Numbered from the stretch's first letter, positions 17,129 through 25,315 are shown. The stretch: DNA of 49,895 nt from JAWAFC01 sp038890815 (GCA_038890815.1 JAWAFC010000009.1:1-49895); one strand, 5' to 3'. Numbers and translations are program-made. Notes: generated from the letters alone by a model not told the origin.

Positions 17129-18157
17129 TTACCCAAACAAATCCTCAACGTTCTCCTCTTTAATGCTATACTCAATTTTTGGAAAAACCCTTGCGAAAAG
17201 CTCATCCGGTTTCTGAGGGCTTTTTGCGTCTTTGAAGGCCTCCCTCCATCCCTCCAGCATGGCCTGCTTTTCGCTTTCCCCAACGTATATGCCCTGCAGG
17301 AAAGTCAGGAATGATTGCCGCAGCATTTCATCGGTTGGCTTTTCGCCAGACCACGCCGCGCCCTTTCTCACAAAATTGTTACTCTTCTCGTCATACGCCA
17401 CCTCATCGGGATTGAGGCCAGGATAGCCTTTGAGATGAGCCTCTGCGATGAGATAGCTGATGCGCCTCAGCGAGGCATCTTTCCCCACAATGCCTATGTA
17501 TTTGCAGAAGGCGCTCTTCAAATCAAAAAATTCCCTTGGCTCCAGGAAAACGCGCTCCAATTTTCCTTCGCTCTCGATGCTCACGCTCCCCAGGCCGCTC
17601 ACGCGTGCAGTTCTGCCTTCGCCTGCATGCTTCAGAGCAATCTGAATAGAGCCTCCCAGCAGCAATGCAATTCCATCAAGCGCATTTAAAGACACGGCTG
17701 TATTGAGCGCGGCAAGTCCTTCGGACGCGTTCAGCGAGTCGCAGCTTAATCCGAACTGCCGCAGACTTCCATTATCAGTGAACGCCATCACGGCGATGTT
17801 CCGCTTTCCGTCAACCAATCCTATGTAAAGCCCCCCCTCCACCTCGGTCGCCCTCAGCATGAACCCGACTTTCTCAAGCGGCTTGTGCTCCAGCAAGGCA
17901 TCGAGAGGGTTGTCCTCTGGGTGCAGGGGATCGCGCTCGCCGACCAGCTCGGTGAACTTTCTCCCTCTCTTGTCGCATCCCACCGCATAACCGCATTTTT
18001 CCGGAATGCCGAGAATTCTGATGCGCTCGAGTATTGCCTCGTTCTGCTCAGCATCCAGCCGCGCCAACACACGCGCGAACTTCGGCGAGCTGAAGTCAAC
18101 CGTCGTATTTTCGAACATCGCTATGGAGCCTGGCTTGAAAACTTGGTTCTTCTGCAT
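17129..18157 (-). CDS. Unknown soluble protein, 342 residues
   Basis: I do not recognise this family. There is no signal peptide or clear membrane helix. The sequence has alternating strands and helices, a Gly-rich central part (LDGIALLLGGSIQIALKHAG) and a helical end (TDEMLRQSFLTFLQGIYVGE). ATG 18157 is preferred because a TATA element lies 25 nt upstream; the frame also allows ATG 18196. It is a single-gene unit flanked by a converging nuclease-like gene and an upstream envelope gene. A single QKNQVFKPGS-type start with no Shine-Dalgarno fits leaderless translation. Confidence 0.7.
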   Translation of the reverse strand: MQKNQVFKPGSIAMFENTTVDFSSPKFARVLARLDAEQNEAILERIRILGIPEKCGYAVGCDKRGRKFTELVGERDPLHPEDNPLDALLEHKPLEKVGFMLRATEVEGGLYIGLVDGKRNIAVMAFTDNGSLRQFGLSCDSLNASEGLAALNTAVSLNALDGIALLLGGSIQIALKHAGEGRTARVSGLGSVSIESEGKLERVFLEPREFFDLKSAFCKYIGIVGKDASLRRISYLIAEAHLKGYPGLNPDEVAYDEKSNNFVRKGAAWSGEKPTDEMLRQSFLTFLQGIYVGESEKQAMLEGWREAFKDAKSPQKPDELFARVFPKIEYSIKEENVEDLFG

Positions 18158-18175
18158 GTTATTATTATGCTTCCG

Positions 18176-18189
18176 GCTTTTTAAAAGTC
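18176..18189 (-). promoter_or_regulatory. TATA promoter of the 342-residue gene
   Basis: Minus strand GACTTTTAAAAAGC, centred about 25 nt before ATG 18157. It overlaps the end of the upstream gene at 18193. Confidence 0.55.
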
Positions 18190-18192
18190 TGC

Positions 18193-19416
18193 TCAACTGC
18201 TTTTGACCGGCACGAGCGCCAGGCCGGGCCTCACCTCGAACTGCGCCACGCCTCCCTCGATGAGCTTTGCTACGGCTGCTCCAACCGCGGCCTCATTCTC
18301 TCCGGCCACAAGCAAGCGGTTCGTCTCGCCCCTCGGCTCGAGCACCACCACAGCCCATCTCTCTCTCGCCAACTCGCCGATGCCCGGCAGGGAGATGGTT
18401 CTTTTCGATATGCTGGCCGAGCCTATGGCCATCCCTTCTTCGAAAAAGGCGAGGGCGATGGCATTGCCGGTCACTTCCGCGCCAGCCTCCATTTTCCTCA
18501 CCTCGCTTCCCTCAATGGCTTTTTTGAGCGTCAGCGCGGCCTCGAAAAGCGACTCGTTGGCATAGAGGATTGTCACGCTCTCGCCCATCACTGCGGGAAA
18601 ATCGGCCAGCCCGAGCATCCTCCTCCCGCCGGTAAGAAAGCGCGCGAGGTTTTGTATGAGTGCCTGATTGTCATAGGCAAAGGCATAGGGAGGCTGGAGG
18701 AAATGCACATCGCAGATGGCTACAGTGTTGTTCCCTTCGGCGACCAGACCCACCTCGCCCACGGCTGGATAGGGGAAAACCTGCGTGCCCGCCCGCGCCA
18801 GCCCGACCACATTCCCCTCAACCGGACAGGCTGTGTAGAAGGCGGCAGCCCTAACCCCCCTTCCGAGCTCACTCCCCTCGGCGAATGTGGCCAACACATA
18901 CCTGTAGTTGCCGGCATTATCCTGTAGGTTATAAGCATATCCGTTGCCAAAGGCGATGCCCAGCCCTGCCGCCAGCGCGCCCGCCTCGCTGTCAATGTCA
19001 GGGTCTGCCAACAGCAGCACTCTGCCTCCGCTCCTGGTAAATCTCTCTATCTCATTGCGCTCGCTCTCGCTCAGCCCGCTCGGCAGGACCAGCAACAGCG
19101 CGTCGGCATCGGCCAGTTTTCTCTCCAGCTCCCTCTCTCCGAGCACATACTCGACCGCATAGCCGAGCGCGGACACGCGTGCTGTCAGCTCGCCAGTATC
19201 GATGGGCTTGGCTGCATGAAAGGTATCAATCAGGAGCACGCCATGTGCGTTGCCGCGCTCTGGCGGGAGCGCGGTGCCGCCCACATAGCCCGGGACCGAG
19301 AGGTTGAAGGCCACCCCGCTCGGGGGCGTGTATGCTCCCGGGTGAAAATAAAGCCTCCATGCTAGCACGAACAGCAGGATGAAGACAACGCTGAGGATGA
19401 GCGCTTTGCCTCTCAT
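18193..19416 (-). CDS. Membrane-anchored DUF4350-like extracellular protein
   Basis: This 407-residue protein has one N-terminal hydrophobic helix (residues 5-22) and a large outer part. The segment VLLIDTFHAAKPIDTGELTA, then ALLLVLPSGLSESERNEIER and GGRVLLLADPD, resembles the class I glutamine-amidotransferase-like fold of DUF4350 and related proteins. No catalytic Cys triad is obvious. The C-terminal half (residues 255-407) is a second domain of unknown type. It overlaps the SppA gene by 4 nt (ATGA), so the two are coupled. Inference: a binding or scaffold protein of the envelope linked to membrane proteolysis. Confidence 0.65.
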   Translation of the reverse strand: MRGKALILSVVFILLFVLAWRLYFHPGAYTPPSGVAFNLSVPGYVGGTALPPERGNAHGVLLIDTFHAAKPIDTGELTARVSALGYAVEYVLGERELERKLADADALLLVLPSGLSESERNEIERFTRSGGRVLLLADPDIDSEAGALAAGLGIAFGNGYAYNLQDNAGNYRYVLATFAEGSELGRGVRAAAFYTACPVEGNVVGLARAGTQVFPYPAVGEVGLVAEGNNTVAICDVHFLQPPYAFAYDNQALIQNLARFLTGGRRMLGLADFPAVMGESVTILYANESLFEAALTLKKAIEGSEVRKMEAGAEVTGNAIALAFFEEGMAIGSASISKRTISLPGIGELARERWAVVVLEPRGETNRLLVAGENEAAVGAAVAKLIEGGVAQFEVRPGLALVPVKSS

Positions 19417-20285
19417 CGCCTTTCCCCGTGAATGTAGATATAGTAATAGCCGGGCGGGATGCGCTGATCCGCGCCGAACACCACTATCGTCCGCGAGCCG
19501 GCTCCGAGCTCGGCATTCACATCCACAACCTCGTGCTCCCTCACGCCTGCCAGCGCTGCCGCTTTCTCAACCGCATCCTCAAGCGAGCCGATTTCATCCA
19601 CGAGCCCCAGTGCAACTCCCTCGCTGCCAAGGTAGATCCTCCCCTCGCTGAGCTCCTGCCTAGTGAGCTTCAGTTTTGCCCCCCTCTCGGCCTCCACGGT
19701 TCGAATGAAATTTTCCAGCATGGCCTGCATTTGAGCCATGAGCTCCTGCTCTATCTCAACAGTTTTCCTCGGGCCCGTGTCGAGGATGGTGTTTTCCTCA
19801 AAAAACTTCTTCGTCTCCTCCTCGCTCGGCAGTATCGCGACAACGCCGATGCTGCCCACGAGCGATGAGGGCTTGGCGTAAATCCAGTTGGCTCCAACGC
19901 TCGCATAATAGGCTCCGCTCGCGCCCAAGTCCTCTATGGATACAACAACGGGCTTGCTTAACCTCAGCCTGGCTATCTCCATGTAAAGCTCTTCGCTGCC
20001 GCCCACGCTGCCGCCGGGGGAATTCACGCGCAGCACGATGCCGGCAACATCCCCCCTCTCCCTCGCCCACCTCAGCATGCTGATTATCTCGCCTGTCCAG
20101 GGCTCCTCGAGTGGCGTGTTGATGGTGATGAGCGCGATTTTTGGCTTGGGCGAGATGGCCGAGGCGGCATAGAATGCGACGACAATGAGAGCCGCAATGA
20201 ACACAACGAAGCCGGCGAGCCCCACACTCCTTTCCCAGCCGCCCTCGCCCACATACACGGGCTCGGCTTTCTTTTCCCTGCGCAC
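19413..20285 (-). CDS. sppA: Signal peptide peptidase SppA-type serine protease
   Basis: This 290-residue protein is a single-domain, archaeal/Gram-positive-type SppA. One membrane helix (about 23-42) precedes the ClpP-like fold. GIVLRVNSPGGSVGGSEELY, then SIEDLGASGAYYAS with nucleophile Ser123, and SSLVGSIGVVA are all present. Lys174 in GPRKTVE lies 51 residues after the Ser, as expected for the Ser/Lys dyad. It would cleave leftover signal peptides or misfolded membrane proteins in the membrane plane. GTG 20285 lies 26 nt after a TATA element. It is first gene of a two-gene operon with the DUF4350-like protein. Confidence 0.92.
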   Translation of the reverse strand: MRREKKAEPVYVGEGGWERSVGLAGFVVFIAALIVVAFYAASAISPKPKIALITINTPLEEPWTGEIISMLRWARERGDVAGIVLRVNSPGGSVGGSEELYMEIARLRLSKPVVVSIEDLGASGAYYASVGANWIYAKPSSLVGSIGVVAILPSEEETKKFFEENTILDTGPRKTVEIEQELMAQMQAMLENFIRTVEAERGAKLKLTRQELSEGRIYLGSEGVALGLVDEIGSLEDAVEKAAALAGVREHEVVDVNAELGAGSRTIVVFGADQRIPPGYYYIYIHGERR

Positions 20286-20304
20286 GGTAAGGCTTTTGGC
20301 GCAG

Positions 20305-20316
20305 GCTTTTTAATCG
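20305..20316 (-). promoter_or_regulatory. TATA promoter of sppA
   Basis: Minus strand CGATTAAAAAGC centred about 26 nt before GTG 20285; leaderless transcript expected. Confidence 0.55.
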
Positions 20317-20320
20317 TTCT

Positions 20321-20758
20321 CTATACTCTCAGTACTCTCTTCGCGAGCTCGGCTACAGTCTTGAGGCTCATCGCCGAGCCCACCGCCTTCCTCGCCCTCT
20401 CGAGCACCGACACGCCCTGCTCAATGAGACCAACCAGTGTGCCCCTGCCCAACAGCAGCTCGGCGCGCATCCCTCTCAACATCCGCAGCGCGGCCATGAA
20501 GGGGATGATGAGCACGACATCGAGCCAGTACCGCTTCAGGAAGAGCCTCTTGCTCTCGGCGCGCAAGAACTCGATGAGGAGCAGCACGGCCAGCATCGCC
20601 ACAGCGACCAGGTCCAGCTGCTCAATCATCCCCCTACCCGGAATGAACGGCAGGCCGAGCTCCACGACAAGCACGAGCACGCCCGTGAATGCCGTGGCGA
20701 CCAGCGCGAACTCAAGCCAGCTGGACTTTTTCCCGCGCCTTTCTCTCCGTGCCCTCAT
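20321..20758 (-). CDS. Voltage-sensor-like four-helix membrane protein without a pore
   Basis: This 145-residue protein has a basic N-terminus (MRARRERRGKK), then hydrophobic helices at about 15-35 and 47-68. A third segment, YWLDVVLIIPFMAAL, has the Asp and Pro pattern of S3 in voltage sensors. RMLRGMRAELLLGRG follows with Arg spaced as in S4. The chain then ends in an amphipathic tail with no pore helix or selectivity filter. The same plan and length recur in the 146-residue protein at 22589. This could be a proton-channel-like or regulatory voltage-sensing module, but activity is inference. ATG 20758 is chosen because a TATA lies about 29 nt upstream; the frame extends to 20848. Confidence 0.55.
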   Translation of the reverse strand: MRARRERRGKKSSWLEFALVATAFTGVLVLVVELGLPFIPGRGMIEQLDLVAVAMLAVLLLIEFLRAESKRLFLKRYWLDVVLIIPFMAALRMLRGMRAELLLGRGTLVGLIEQGVSVLERARKAVGSAMSLKTVAELAKRVLRV

Positions 20759-20780
20759 GTATGCTTTTTGCCCGCTGGAA

Positions 20781-20792
20781 GACTTAAAGGTT
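20781..20792 (-). promoter_or_regulatory. TATA promoter of the voltage-sensor-like gene
   Basis: Minus strand AACCTTTAAGTC, centred about 29 nt before ATG 20758. It contains the stop codon of the upstream lipoprotein gene. Confidence 0.5.
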
Positions 20793-21416
20793 ATCCTGCC
20801 AGCACGTACGCACTTTGCTTTCGGCTGCTTCGAGCGCGCTCCAGCCAAAGCTCATTGGAGGGCAGAAGGCATAGCGGCCGAAAAGTGGGTTTGACTGAAT
20901 GGCTGCCGCGGCCTCGCGTGCCATGGCGATGCCCTCCAGCGCGGCCTGCCCGTTCCCGGAGGCGATGCCTGCCTCAGCCTCCTCCATTCCCCTGCCCAGC
21001 ATGCTCTCATTGCCCCTCCAGTCGCGGATGGCTTCTATGAAAGTTATGTCGAGGTTCCAGGCCTGCTGCCTGCACAGCCACGAGGCATAGCATGCGCGCT
21101 GGCAGGAGGGCGTGTCATGACACGGGAAAGTATCGGTGCGCGTGATGACGGAGCAGTTGGCGTACGCGGCGGCGCGCGAGGCGTTGAATTCGCTGAGCAG
21201 TGACCGAATTTCGCCCACAGGACAGCCGGGCGCGGCCGGCGGGGCAGGCGGTTGCAGGGGGAAAGCGGGCGGGGCGGGCGCGGCTGCAGGCGGGGTGTAG
21301 TTCGGCTGCGCGGCGGGCGCGGGCTGTGAGGTGTTCGCCTGTGGCTGGAAGGCTGGCAAGCCGCAGCAGGCCGCGAGGACCACCGCCACTGCGATGAGAG
21401 CAAGCGAGTTGTCCAT
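20784..21416 (-). CDS. Secreted lipoprotein-like protein with Pro/Ala-rich linker and Cys-rich domain
   Basis: This 210-residue protein starts with a signal peptide (SLALIAVAVVLAACCG). Its LAAC-C end resembles a lipobox. A long Pro/Ala-rich linker runs to about residue 64, typical of cell-surface tethers. The remaining domain carries seven Cys (for example CHDTPSCQRACYASWLC) and helical stretches, consistent with disulfide bonds outside the cell. No family recognised. ATG 21416 follows a TATA at 21441-21452 and a G-rich stretch immediately before it. The gene is Pro/Ala-biased compared with its neighbours only in the linker. Confidence 0.7.
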   Translation of the reverse strand: MDNSLALIAVAVVLAACCGLPAFQPQANTSQPAPAAQPNYTPPAAAPAPPAFPLQPPAPPAAPGCPVGEIRSLLSEFNASRAAAYANCSVITRTDTFPCHDTPSCQRACYASWLCRQQAWNLDITFIEAIRDWRGNESMLGRGMEEAEAGIASGNGQAALEGIAMAREAAAAIQSNPLFGRYAFCPPMSFGWSALEAAESKVRTCWQDNL

Positions 21417-21440
21417 TCTCCCCCCATGTGTATCCCAATA

Positions 21441-21452
21441 CTAATATATACC
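21441..21452 (-). promoter_or_regulatory. TATA promoter of the lipoprotein gene
   Basis: Minus strand GGTATATATTAG; transcription should begin about 5 nt before ATG 21416. Confidence 0.6.
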
Positions 21453-21497
21453 TCATGCGCCCAAACCCTACGTTCACCGGAACTCCAGCCTGAGCTT

Positions 21498-21507
21498 GTT
21501 TTTAAAC
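21498..21507 (+). promoter_or_regulatory. TATA promoter of radA
   Basis: GTTTTTAAAC, with a predicted start near 21528. The short leader contains GCAGGGGTG (21526-21534) before ATG 21541, so this gene appears to use a ribosome-binding site. Confidence 0.6.
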
Positions 21508-21540
21508 GCTGGAGTCCAATCTCCCGCAGGGGTGTTTTGC

Positions 21541-22557
21541 ATGGCGCGTGAAAAAAAGAGCGGAGAAGTTCCCGTTGAGGGGGTGGCAAGCGAGGTGATT
21601 GAAATAAAAGAGGAAAAGAAAAGGCCCGTTTCTCTCGAGGACTTGCCCGGGGTTGGCGAGGCGACTGCCGAAAAACTGAGAAAAGCGGGTTACGATTCTC
21701 TTGAAAAAATTGCCACCTCTTCGCCCCACGAGCTTGAAGAGGTAGCCGACATCCCCGTTGAGACCGCAAAGAAAACCATCGCGGCAGCGAAGGAAGCTGT
21801 TGAGATGGGTTACGAGACAGCCGACCGCATTCTTGAGCGGAGGAAGAGCATTGGCAGGATCACCACGGGCAGCAAGGAGCTCGATGCGTTGCTCGGCGGG
21901 GGCATCGAAACGCAAGCGATAACTGAGGCTTACGGAAAGTTCTCAAGCGGCAAAACGCAGCTCGGCTTCCAGCTTGCAGTGAATGCCCAGCTGCCGCCCG
22001 AGCAGGGTGGATTGGGCGGGGGCGTGCTCTACATCGACACCGAGAGCACTTTCAGGCCGGAGAGAGTGGCGCAGATTGCGAAAGCGGCGGGCCTGAATGC
22101 TGAGAGCGTGCTCAAAAACATCTTTGTGGCCAAAGCGCTTAACTCAGACCACCAAATAATTCTTGTGGACAAGGCCGAAGAGCTGATAAGGCAACACAAC
22201 ATCAGGCTGGTCATCATCGACTCGCTGACGGCCCACTTCCGCACCGACTACATGGGCAGAGGAGCTCTTGGTGAGAGGCAGGGAAAGCTCAACAAGCACC
22301 TGCACGCGTTGCAGAGGCTCGCTGACACCTTCAATCTGGCCGTGTATGTCACCAATCAGGTCATGGATGATCCAGGAGTGCTTTTCGGCGATCCCACCAA
22401 GCCCATCGGCGGTCATGTGCTGGCGCACAATGCGACCTACAGGATATACCTCAGGAAAGGGAAAGAGGAGAAGCGCATCGCGCGGCTCGTGGATTCTCCG
22501 AGCATGCCCGAGAGCGAGTGCGTTTTCAGGGTCACGCCAGAAGGAATTCGCGACTAA
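21541..22557 (+). CDS. radA: DNA repair and recombination protein RadA
   Basis: This 338-residue archaeal Rad51/RecA-family recombinase forms filaments on single-stranded DNA. The N-terminal HhH domain is visible (LEDLPGVGEATAEKLRKAGY). The ATPase core follows: Walker A GKFSSGKT (residues 132-139), YIDTESTFRPER, Walker B RLVIIDSLTAHFR, and the L2/Gln region VYVTNQVMDDPG. Walker A normally reads GEFGSGKT/S, so E-to-K and G-to-S changes here are mild departures that keep the catalytic Lys and Thr. The C-terminus has the usual RIARLVDSPSMPE. The frame opens at 21496, but ATG 21541 fits the family and the leader. Confidence 0.96.
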   Translation: MAREKKSGEVPVEGVASEVIEIKEEKKRPVSLEDLPGVGEATAEKLRKAGYDSLEKIATSSPHELEEVADIPVETAKKTIAAAKEAVEMGYETADRILERRKSIGRITTGSKELDALLGGGIETQAITEAYGKFSSGKTQLGFQLAVNAQLPPEQGGLGGGVLYIDTESTFRPERVAQIAKAAGLNAESVLKNIFVAKALNSDHQIILVDKAEELIRQHNIRLVIIDSLTAHFRTDYMGRGALGERQGKLNKHLHALQRLADTFNLAVYVTNQVMDDPGVLFGDPTKPIGGHVLAHNATYRIYLRKGKEEKRIARLVDSPSMPESECVFRVTPEGIRD

Positions 22558-22558
22558 T

Positions 22559-22570
22559 CCTTTTTAATAT
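22559..22570 (+). promoter_or_regulatory. TATA promoter of the 146-residue membrane gene
   Basis: CCTTTTTAATAT is centred 24 nt before ATG 22589, immediately after the radA stop; leaderless. Confidence 0.55.
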
Positions 22571-22588
22571 CAACACCCAAATCGCCTC

Positions 22589-23029
22589 ATGCCAGGCGTG
22601 CGCTCGCGCGCATTCGATAGGGTGGTGAAGAGTGTATTCAACGAGCACGCGATGGTGCTGCTCGCGCTGGCCGTCCTACCCATTTTCCTGGCTCAGCTTG
22701 TGCTGCCACTTTCAACCGAGCAACGCTTTTTCCTCTGGCTGATGGAATGGCTGATATGGTTCGCCTTTCTGCTCGAATTCACCGTGCTGCTGGCCACTGC
22801 GAGGGATAAGGCGCGTTTTCTGGCCCAGGACAAGTTCCGCACGGCCATCGATGCCGCGATCATCCTGTTGCCACTCTTTGGAATGCTCCTCGAGCAGGAA
22901 AACTTTTTTCTGGCCCCTTTCCTCGGCTCGGCCCGGGCTGTGAGCGCGGCGCGATTTGCGAGGTCCATCGCGTTCGCCCTCAGGGGAGCGTATGGAGTGC
23001 TCAAGTCTTTCTTCAAGCAGAGCAGATAG
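22589..23029 (+). CDS. Second voltage-sensor-like membrane protein without a pore
   Basis: This 146-residue protein has helices at about 20-42 and 48-70. It then has LLEFTVLLATARDKARFL, an S3-like AIDAAIILLPLFGM with the matching Asp and Pro, and an Arg-bearing helix (SARAVSAARFARSIAFALR). There is no pore domain. Length, helix order and the L(L/I)EF and D-x4-(I/L)-P positions match the protein at 20321, which suggests distant paralogues on either side of radA. Its end overlaps the converging HAD gene by 17 nt. Function is inferred only from this pattern. Confidence 0.55.
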   Translation: MPGVRSRAFDRVVKSVFNEHAMVLLALAVLPIFLAQLVLPLSTEQRFFLWLMEWLIWFAFLLEFTVLLATARDKARFLAQDKFRTAIDAAIILLPLFGMLLEQENFFLAPFLGSARAVSAARFARSIAFALRGAYGVLKSFFKQSR

Positions 23030-23678
23030 GGAGTTTTTTCAATAACCTCCAAAGCCGCCTGTCCGCATAGTGCCTTACGATGGCATCGGCCTTCTTGAGA
23101 TTGCTCCGCGTTGTGCTCGTGGTGAGCGCGATGGTCAGCATGCCGGCGCGCTTGGCAGCCTCCACGCCCGCCACGCTATCTTCAAATGCCAAGCACTCGC
23201 TCGGGCTCACCCCAAGCCTTTTTGCCGCAAGCAGGAATCCCTCGGGATGGGGCTTTCTGTTCCTCACATCCTCTATCGCAACGACCACGAACTCTTTTTC
23301 CAGCCCCAGCTTGCGCAGCGTGGCCGCGATGTGCGCCCTGTGCCCGCCGCTCACAACAGCCATGCGCAGGCCAGCCCTTTTGGCCCGTGCGAAAAACCGC
23401 ATGAAGCCCCTGATGGGCTTCACCTCTCTCTCATTGAGCATGCGCGCATAGAGCTCGCTTCTCCGTTTCACCCACGTGCTCACGTCCTCGCTGATGCCAT
23501 GCCTTCTGAAGATATCCTCGAAAATGTGGCTGCTGCCCGTGCCGATGTAGCGCGTTGACCATATGCGCCATGGAATGCGTATCCCCCAGCGTGCCAGCAA
23601 TTCGTGGAAGGAGGCATAGTGGAGCGGCTCAGTGTCCGCGATGACGCCATCGAGGTCAAAAACAAGCGCGCGAATCAT
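23013..23678 (-). CDS. HAD-superfamily hydrolase (beta-phosphoglucomutase/phosphatase type)
   Basis: This 221-residue protein has motif I VFDLDGVIADTEPLH with Asp8 and Asp10 and a helical C1 cap of the subfamily. Motif II is VVSGGH, the motif III region is RKPHPEGFLLAAKRLG, and motif IV is CLAFEDSVAGVEAAKRAG. This is the classical phosphatase/phosphomutase layout acting on a small phosphorylated metabolite, but the substrate is not readable. It overlaps the Thg1-like gene by 4 nt (ATGA), so it is the second gene of that operon. Confidence 0.9.
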   Translation of the reverse strand: MIRALVFDLDGVIADTEPLHYASFHELLARWGIRIPWRIWSTRYIGTGSSHIFEDIFRRHGISEDVSTWVKRRSELYARMLNEREVKPIRGFMRFFARAKRAGLRMAVVSGGHRAHIAATLRKLGLEKEFVVVAIEDVRNRKPHPEGFLLAAKRLGVSPSECLAFEDSVAGVEAAKRAGMLTIALTTSTTRSNLKKADAIVRHYADRRLWRLLKKLPICSA

Positions 23679-24484
23679 CGGCTAGCCTCTCTCAGCATGC
23701 GTTCAATAAATGCTTTGCCCTGTTTGCCTGCGAACAGAGGAGGCTCCCACTCTTCCTTCACCCTCCTTCTCTCGGCAAGCACGGCCTTTCCCTTTATGGG
23801 ATCAAACCCCGCCTTTTTGAAGCGCTCCCAGTGTAGCACCACCCCTCTCTCCTGCCACGGCTCAGGTTTCCCGCCACCCTTCCTCCTCGCGAGCGCGCGC
23901 AGTCTCTTCGCCCCAAGCCCCTCTAGCTTCTTTGTGGCTTCGGCCGCGCCCAGCCCCTCGGCCCTCAGCGCCCAGTAGGCGAGCGCATTGCAGCAGTTCC
24001 TCCATGCCTCGGCCTGCCTCCAAATCAGGTATTTTCTGATATCACCCTCCTCAACCGGAATCACCCTGCAGTCGAACGCGAGCTCGGGCATGCGCTCCTT
24101 CTCTTCTGCCAGCCTTGCAGAGAGGAGGGAGCTGGCCAGCCCGGCAAACACAGAATCGATTTTCTCCACCCTCTCAAAGCCAGGCCTCTTGAGGAAGAGC
24201 AGGTTTATCTCATCCGAGAAAACATAGCCGAGCGCGGCGTCAAATCTCTCCATGAGCCTTCTGGCAACGGCCACCATGCTCTCGGCAAAAAACCTATCAA
24301 AAGGATGCTCAAGGCCCAGCGCGGTGCTGAGCCCATGAAACTTCCAGCCATCCAGCCTGACAAAGCACGGAAGGCGCGGCACGATGATGCCCGAATACAC
24401 CTCGTTGTCCTTCAGCGATAGCTTCCCCCCGCTCGCCTCGCTGTGCGGAGGGGGGAGCCGCAGCCTGCGCCACAGCGGGATCAT
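23675..24484 (-). CDS. Thg1-like protein (tRNA 3'-5' nucleotidyltransferase family)
   Basis: This 269-residue protein belongs to the family that adds G(-1) to tRNA-His or repairs tRNA 5' ends in the 3'-5' direction. Metal-binding residues are visible in FVRLDGWKFHGLS (Asp45) and YVFSDEINLLF (Asp91, Glu92), spaced 46 apart as in the family. Canonical proteins read DGRxFH where this has DGWKFH, a change near the nucleotide site. The rest (DCRVIPVEEGDIRKYLIWRQ, AEAWRNCCNALAYW) matches Thg1/TLP proteins. ATG 24484 lies 24 nt from a TATA element that also serves ku in the other direction. Whether it is a G(-1) enzyme or a repair-type TLP is open. Confidence 0.88.
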   Translation of the reverse strand: MIPLWRRLRLPPPHSEASGGKLSLKDNEVYSGIIVPRLPCFVRLDGWKFHGLSTALGLEHPFDRFFAESMVAVARRLMERFDAALGYVFSDEINLLFLKRPGFERVEKIDSVFAGLASSLLSARLAEEKERMPELAFDCRVIPVEEGDIRKYLIWRQAEAWRNCCNALAYWALRAEGLGAAEATKKLEGLGAKRLRALARRKGGGKPEPWQERGVVLHWERFKKAGFDPIKGKAVLAERRRVKEEWEPPLFAGKQGKAFIERMLREASR

Positions 24485-24502
24485 CGATAAGAAAAGCAGA
24501 AG

Positions 24503-24515
24503 GCTTTAATATACC
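24503..24515. promoter_or_regulatory. Shared bidirectional TATA between the Thg1-like gene and ku
   Basis: GCTTTAATATACC reads as TTTAATATA on plus and TATATTAAA on minus. It sits exactly midway between ATG 24484 (minus) and GTG 24533 (plus), 24-25 nt from each, so both transcripts would be leaderless. Confidence 0.65.
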
Positions 24516-24532
24516 TGTGCGCTTTTTTGCAC

Positions 24533-25315
24533 GTGCGCGCGGTGTGGAAGGGCACGATAAGCTTCGGCCTTGTGAGCATCCCCATTAAGATGTACCCGGC
24601 CATCGAGCCGGCCGAGGTGAAGTTCCATTTTCTCCACAAGAAGTGCGGCACGCCCCTCAGGTACGAGCGGCATTGCCCGGCGTGCGGTGTCACCGTGCCG
24701 TGGGAGGAGACCGTGAGGGGTTTCGAGTACGCCAAAGGCCGTTTTGTCACCCTCAGGCCCGAGGAGCTAGCTCTGTTGCCCCTCAAGACCACCAGGACGG
24801 TCGACATTCAGGACTTTGTGGCTCTTGAGGAGGTCGACCCCATCTTCTTTGAGACCCCCTATTTTCTGGCCCCAGCCGAGGGAGGCGAGCGGGCTTACGA
24901 GCTGCTGCGCAGAGTGCTGGCCACCACGCGCAGGGCGGCCATCGGCAAGGTGGCCATAAGAGGAAAAGAGCATCTCGTGCTCATCCGTGAGTACCGTGGC
25001 GCGCTGGCCATGTCAACAATGTACTATCCGCGCGAGATCCGTTCGCCCGAGTCGCTCATCGAGGTGCTGAAGGATGTAGTGGTTGAGAAGGAAGAGCTCG
25101 AGCTGGCCACACAGCTCATCGACCGCCTTACCACGCATTTTGAGCCCGAAAAATACAAAGATGAGTACAGGAAGGCTTTGCTTGAGCTCATCCGCGCCAA
25201 AGCCGAGGGGCGGCGCATTGCTGTGCCGGCCTCGGCCGAAGTGGCCAAGGCCAAAAGCCTCATGGCCGCGTTGCGTGCGAGCGTGGAGGCGGTCAAGCCA
25301 CACAAGAAGAAGTGA
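24533..25315 (+). CDS. ku: Ku homodimer-type DNA end-binding protein
   Basis: This 260-residue protein is of bacterial Ku length and begins with the bacterial signature RAVWKGTISFGLVSIPIKMY. A zinc-like HKKCG...CPACG site lies near residue 35. The Ku core continues with the ALEEVDPIFFETPYFL, REYRGALAMSTMYYP and LIDRLTTHFEPEKYKDEYR segments. It ends in a Lys-rich tail, as in bacteria, where the tail recruits LigD. Ku threads onto broken DNA ends. GTG 24533 is preferred over TTG 24527 by family start and promoter distance. The ligase gene follows after 4 nt. Ku is rare in archaea, so acquisition from bacteria is likely. Confidence 0.94.
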   Translation: MRAVWKGTISFGLVSIPIKMYPAIEPAEVKFHFLHKKCGTPLRYERHCPACGVTVPWEETVRGFEYAKGRFVTLRPEELALLPLKTTRTVDIQDFVALEEVDPIFFETPYFLAPAEGGERAYELLRRVLATTRRAAIGKVAIRGKEHLVLIREYRGALAMSTMYYPREIRSPESLIEVLKDVVVEKEELELATQLIDRLTTHFEPEKYKDEYRKALLELIRAKAEGRRIAVPASAEVAKAKSLMAALRASVEAVKPHKKK

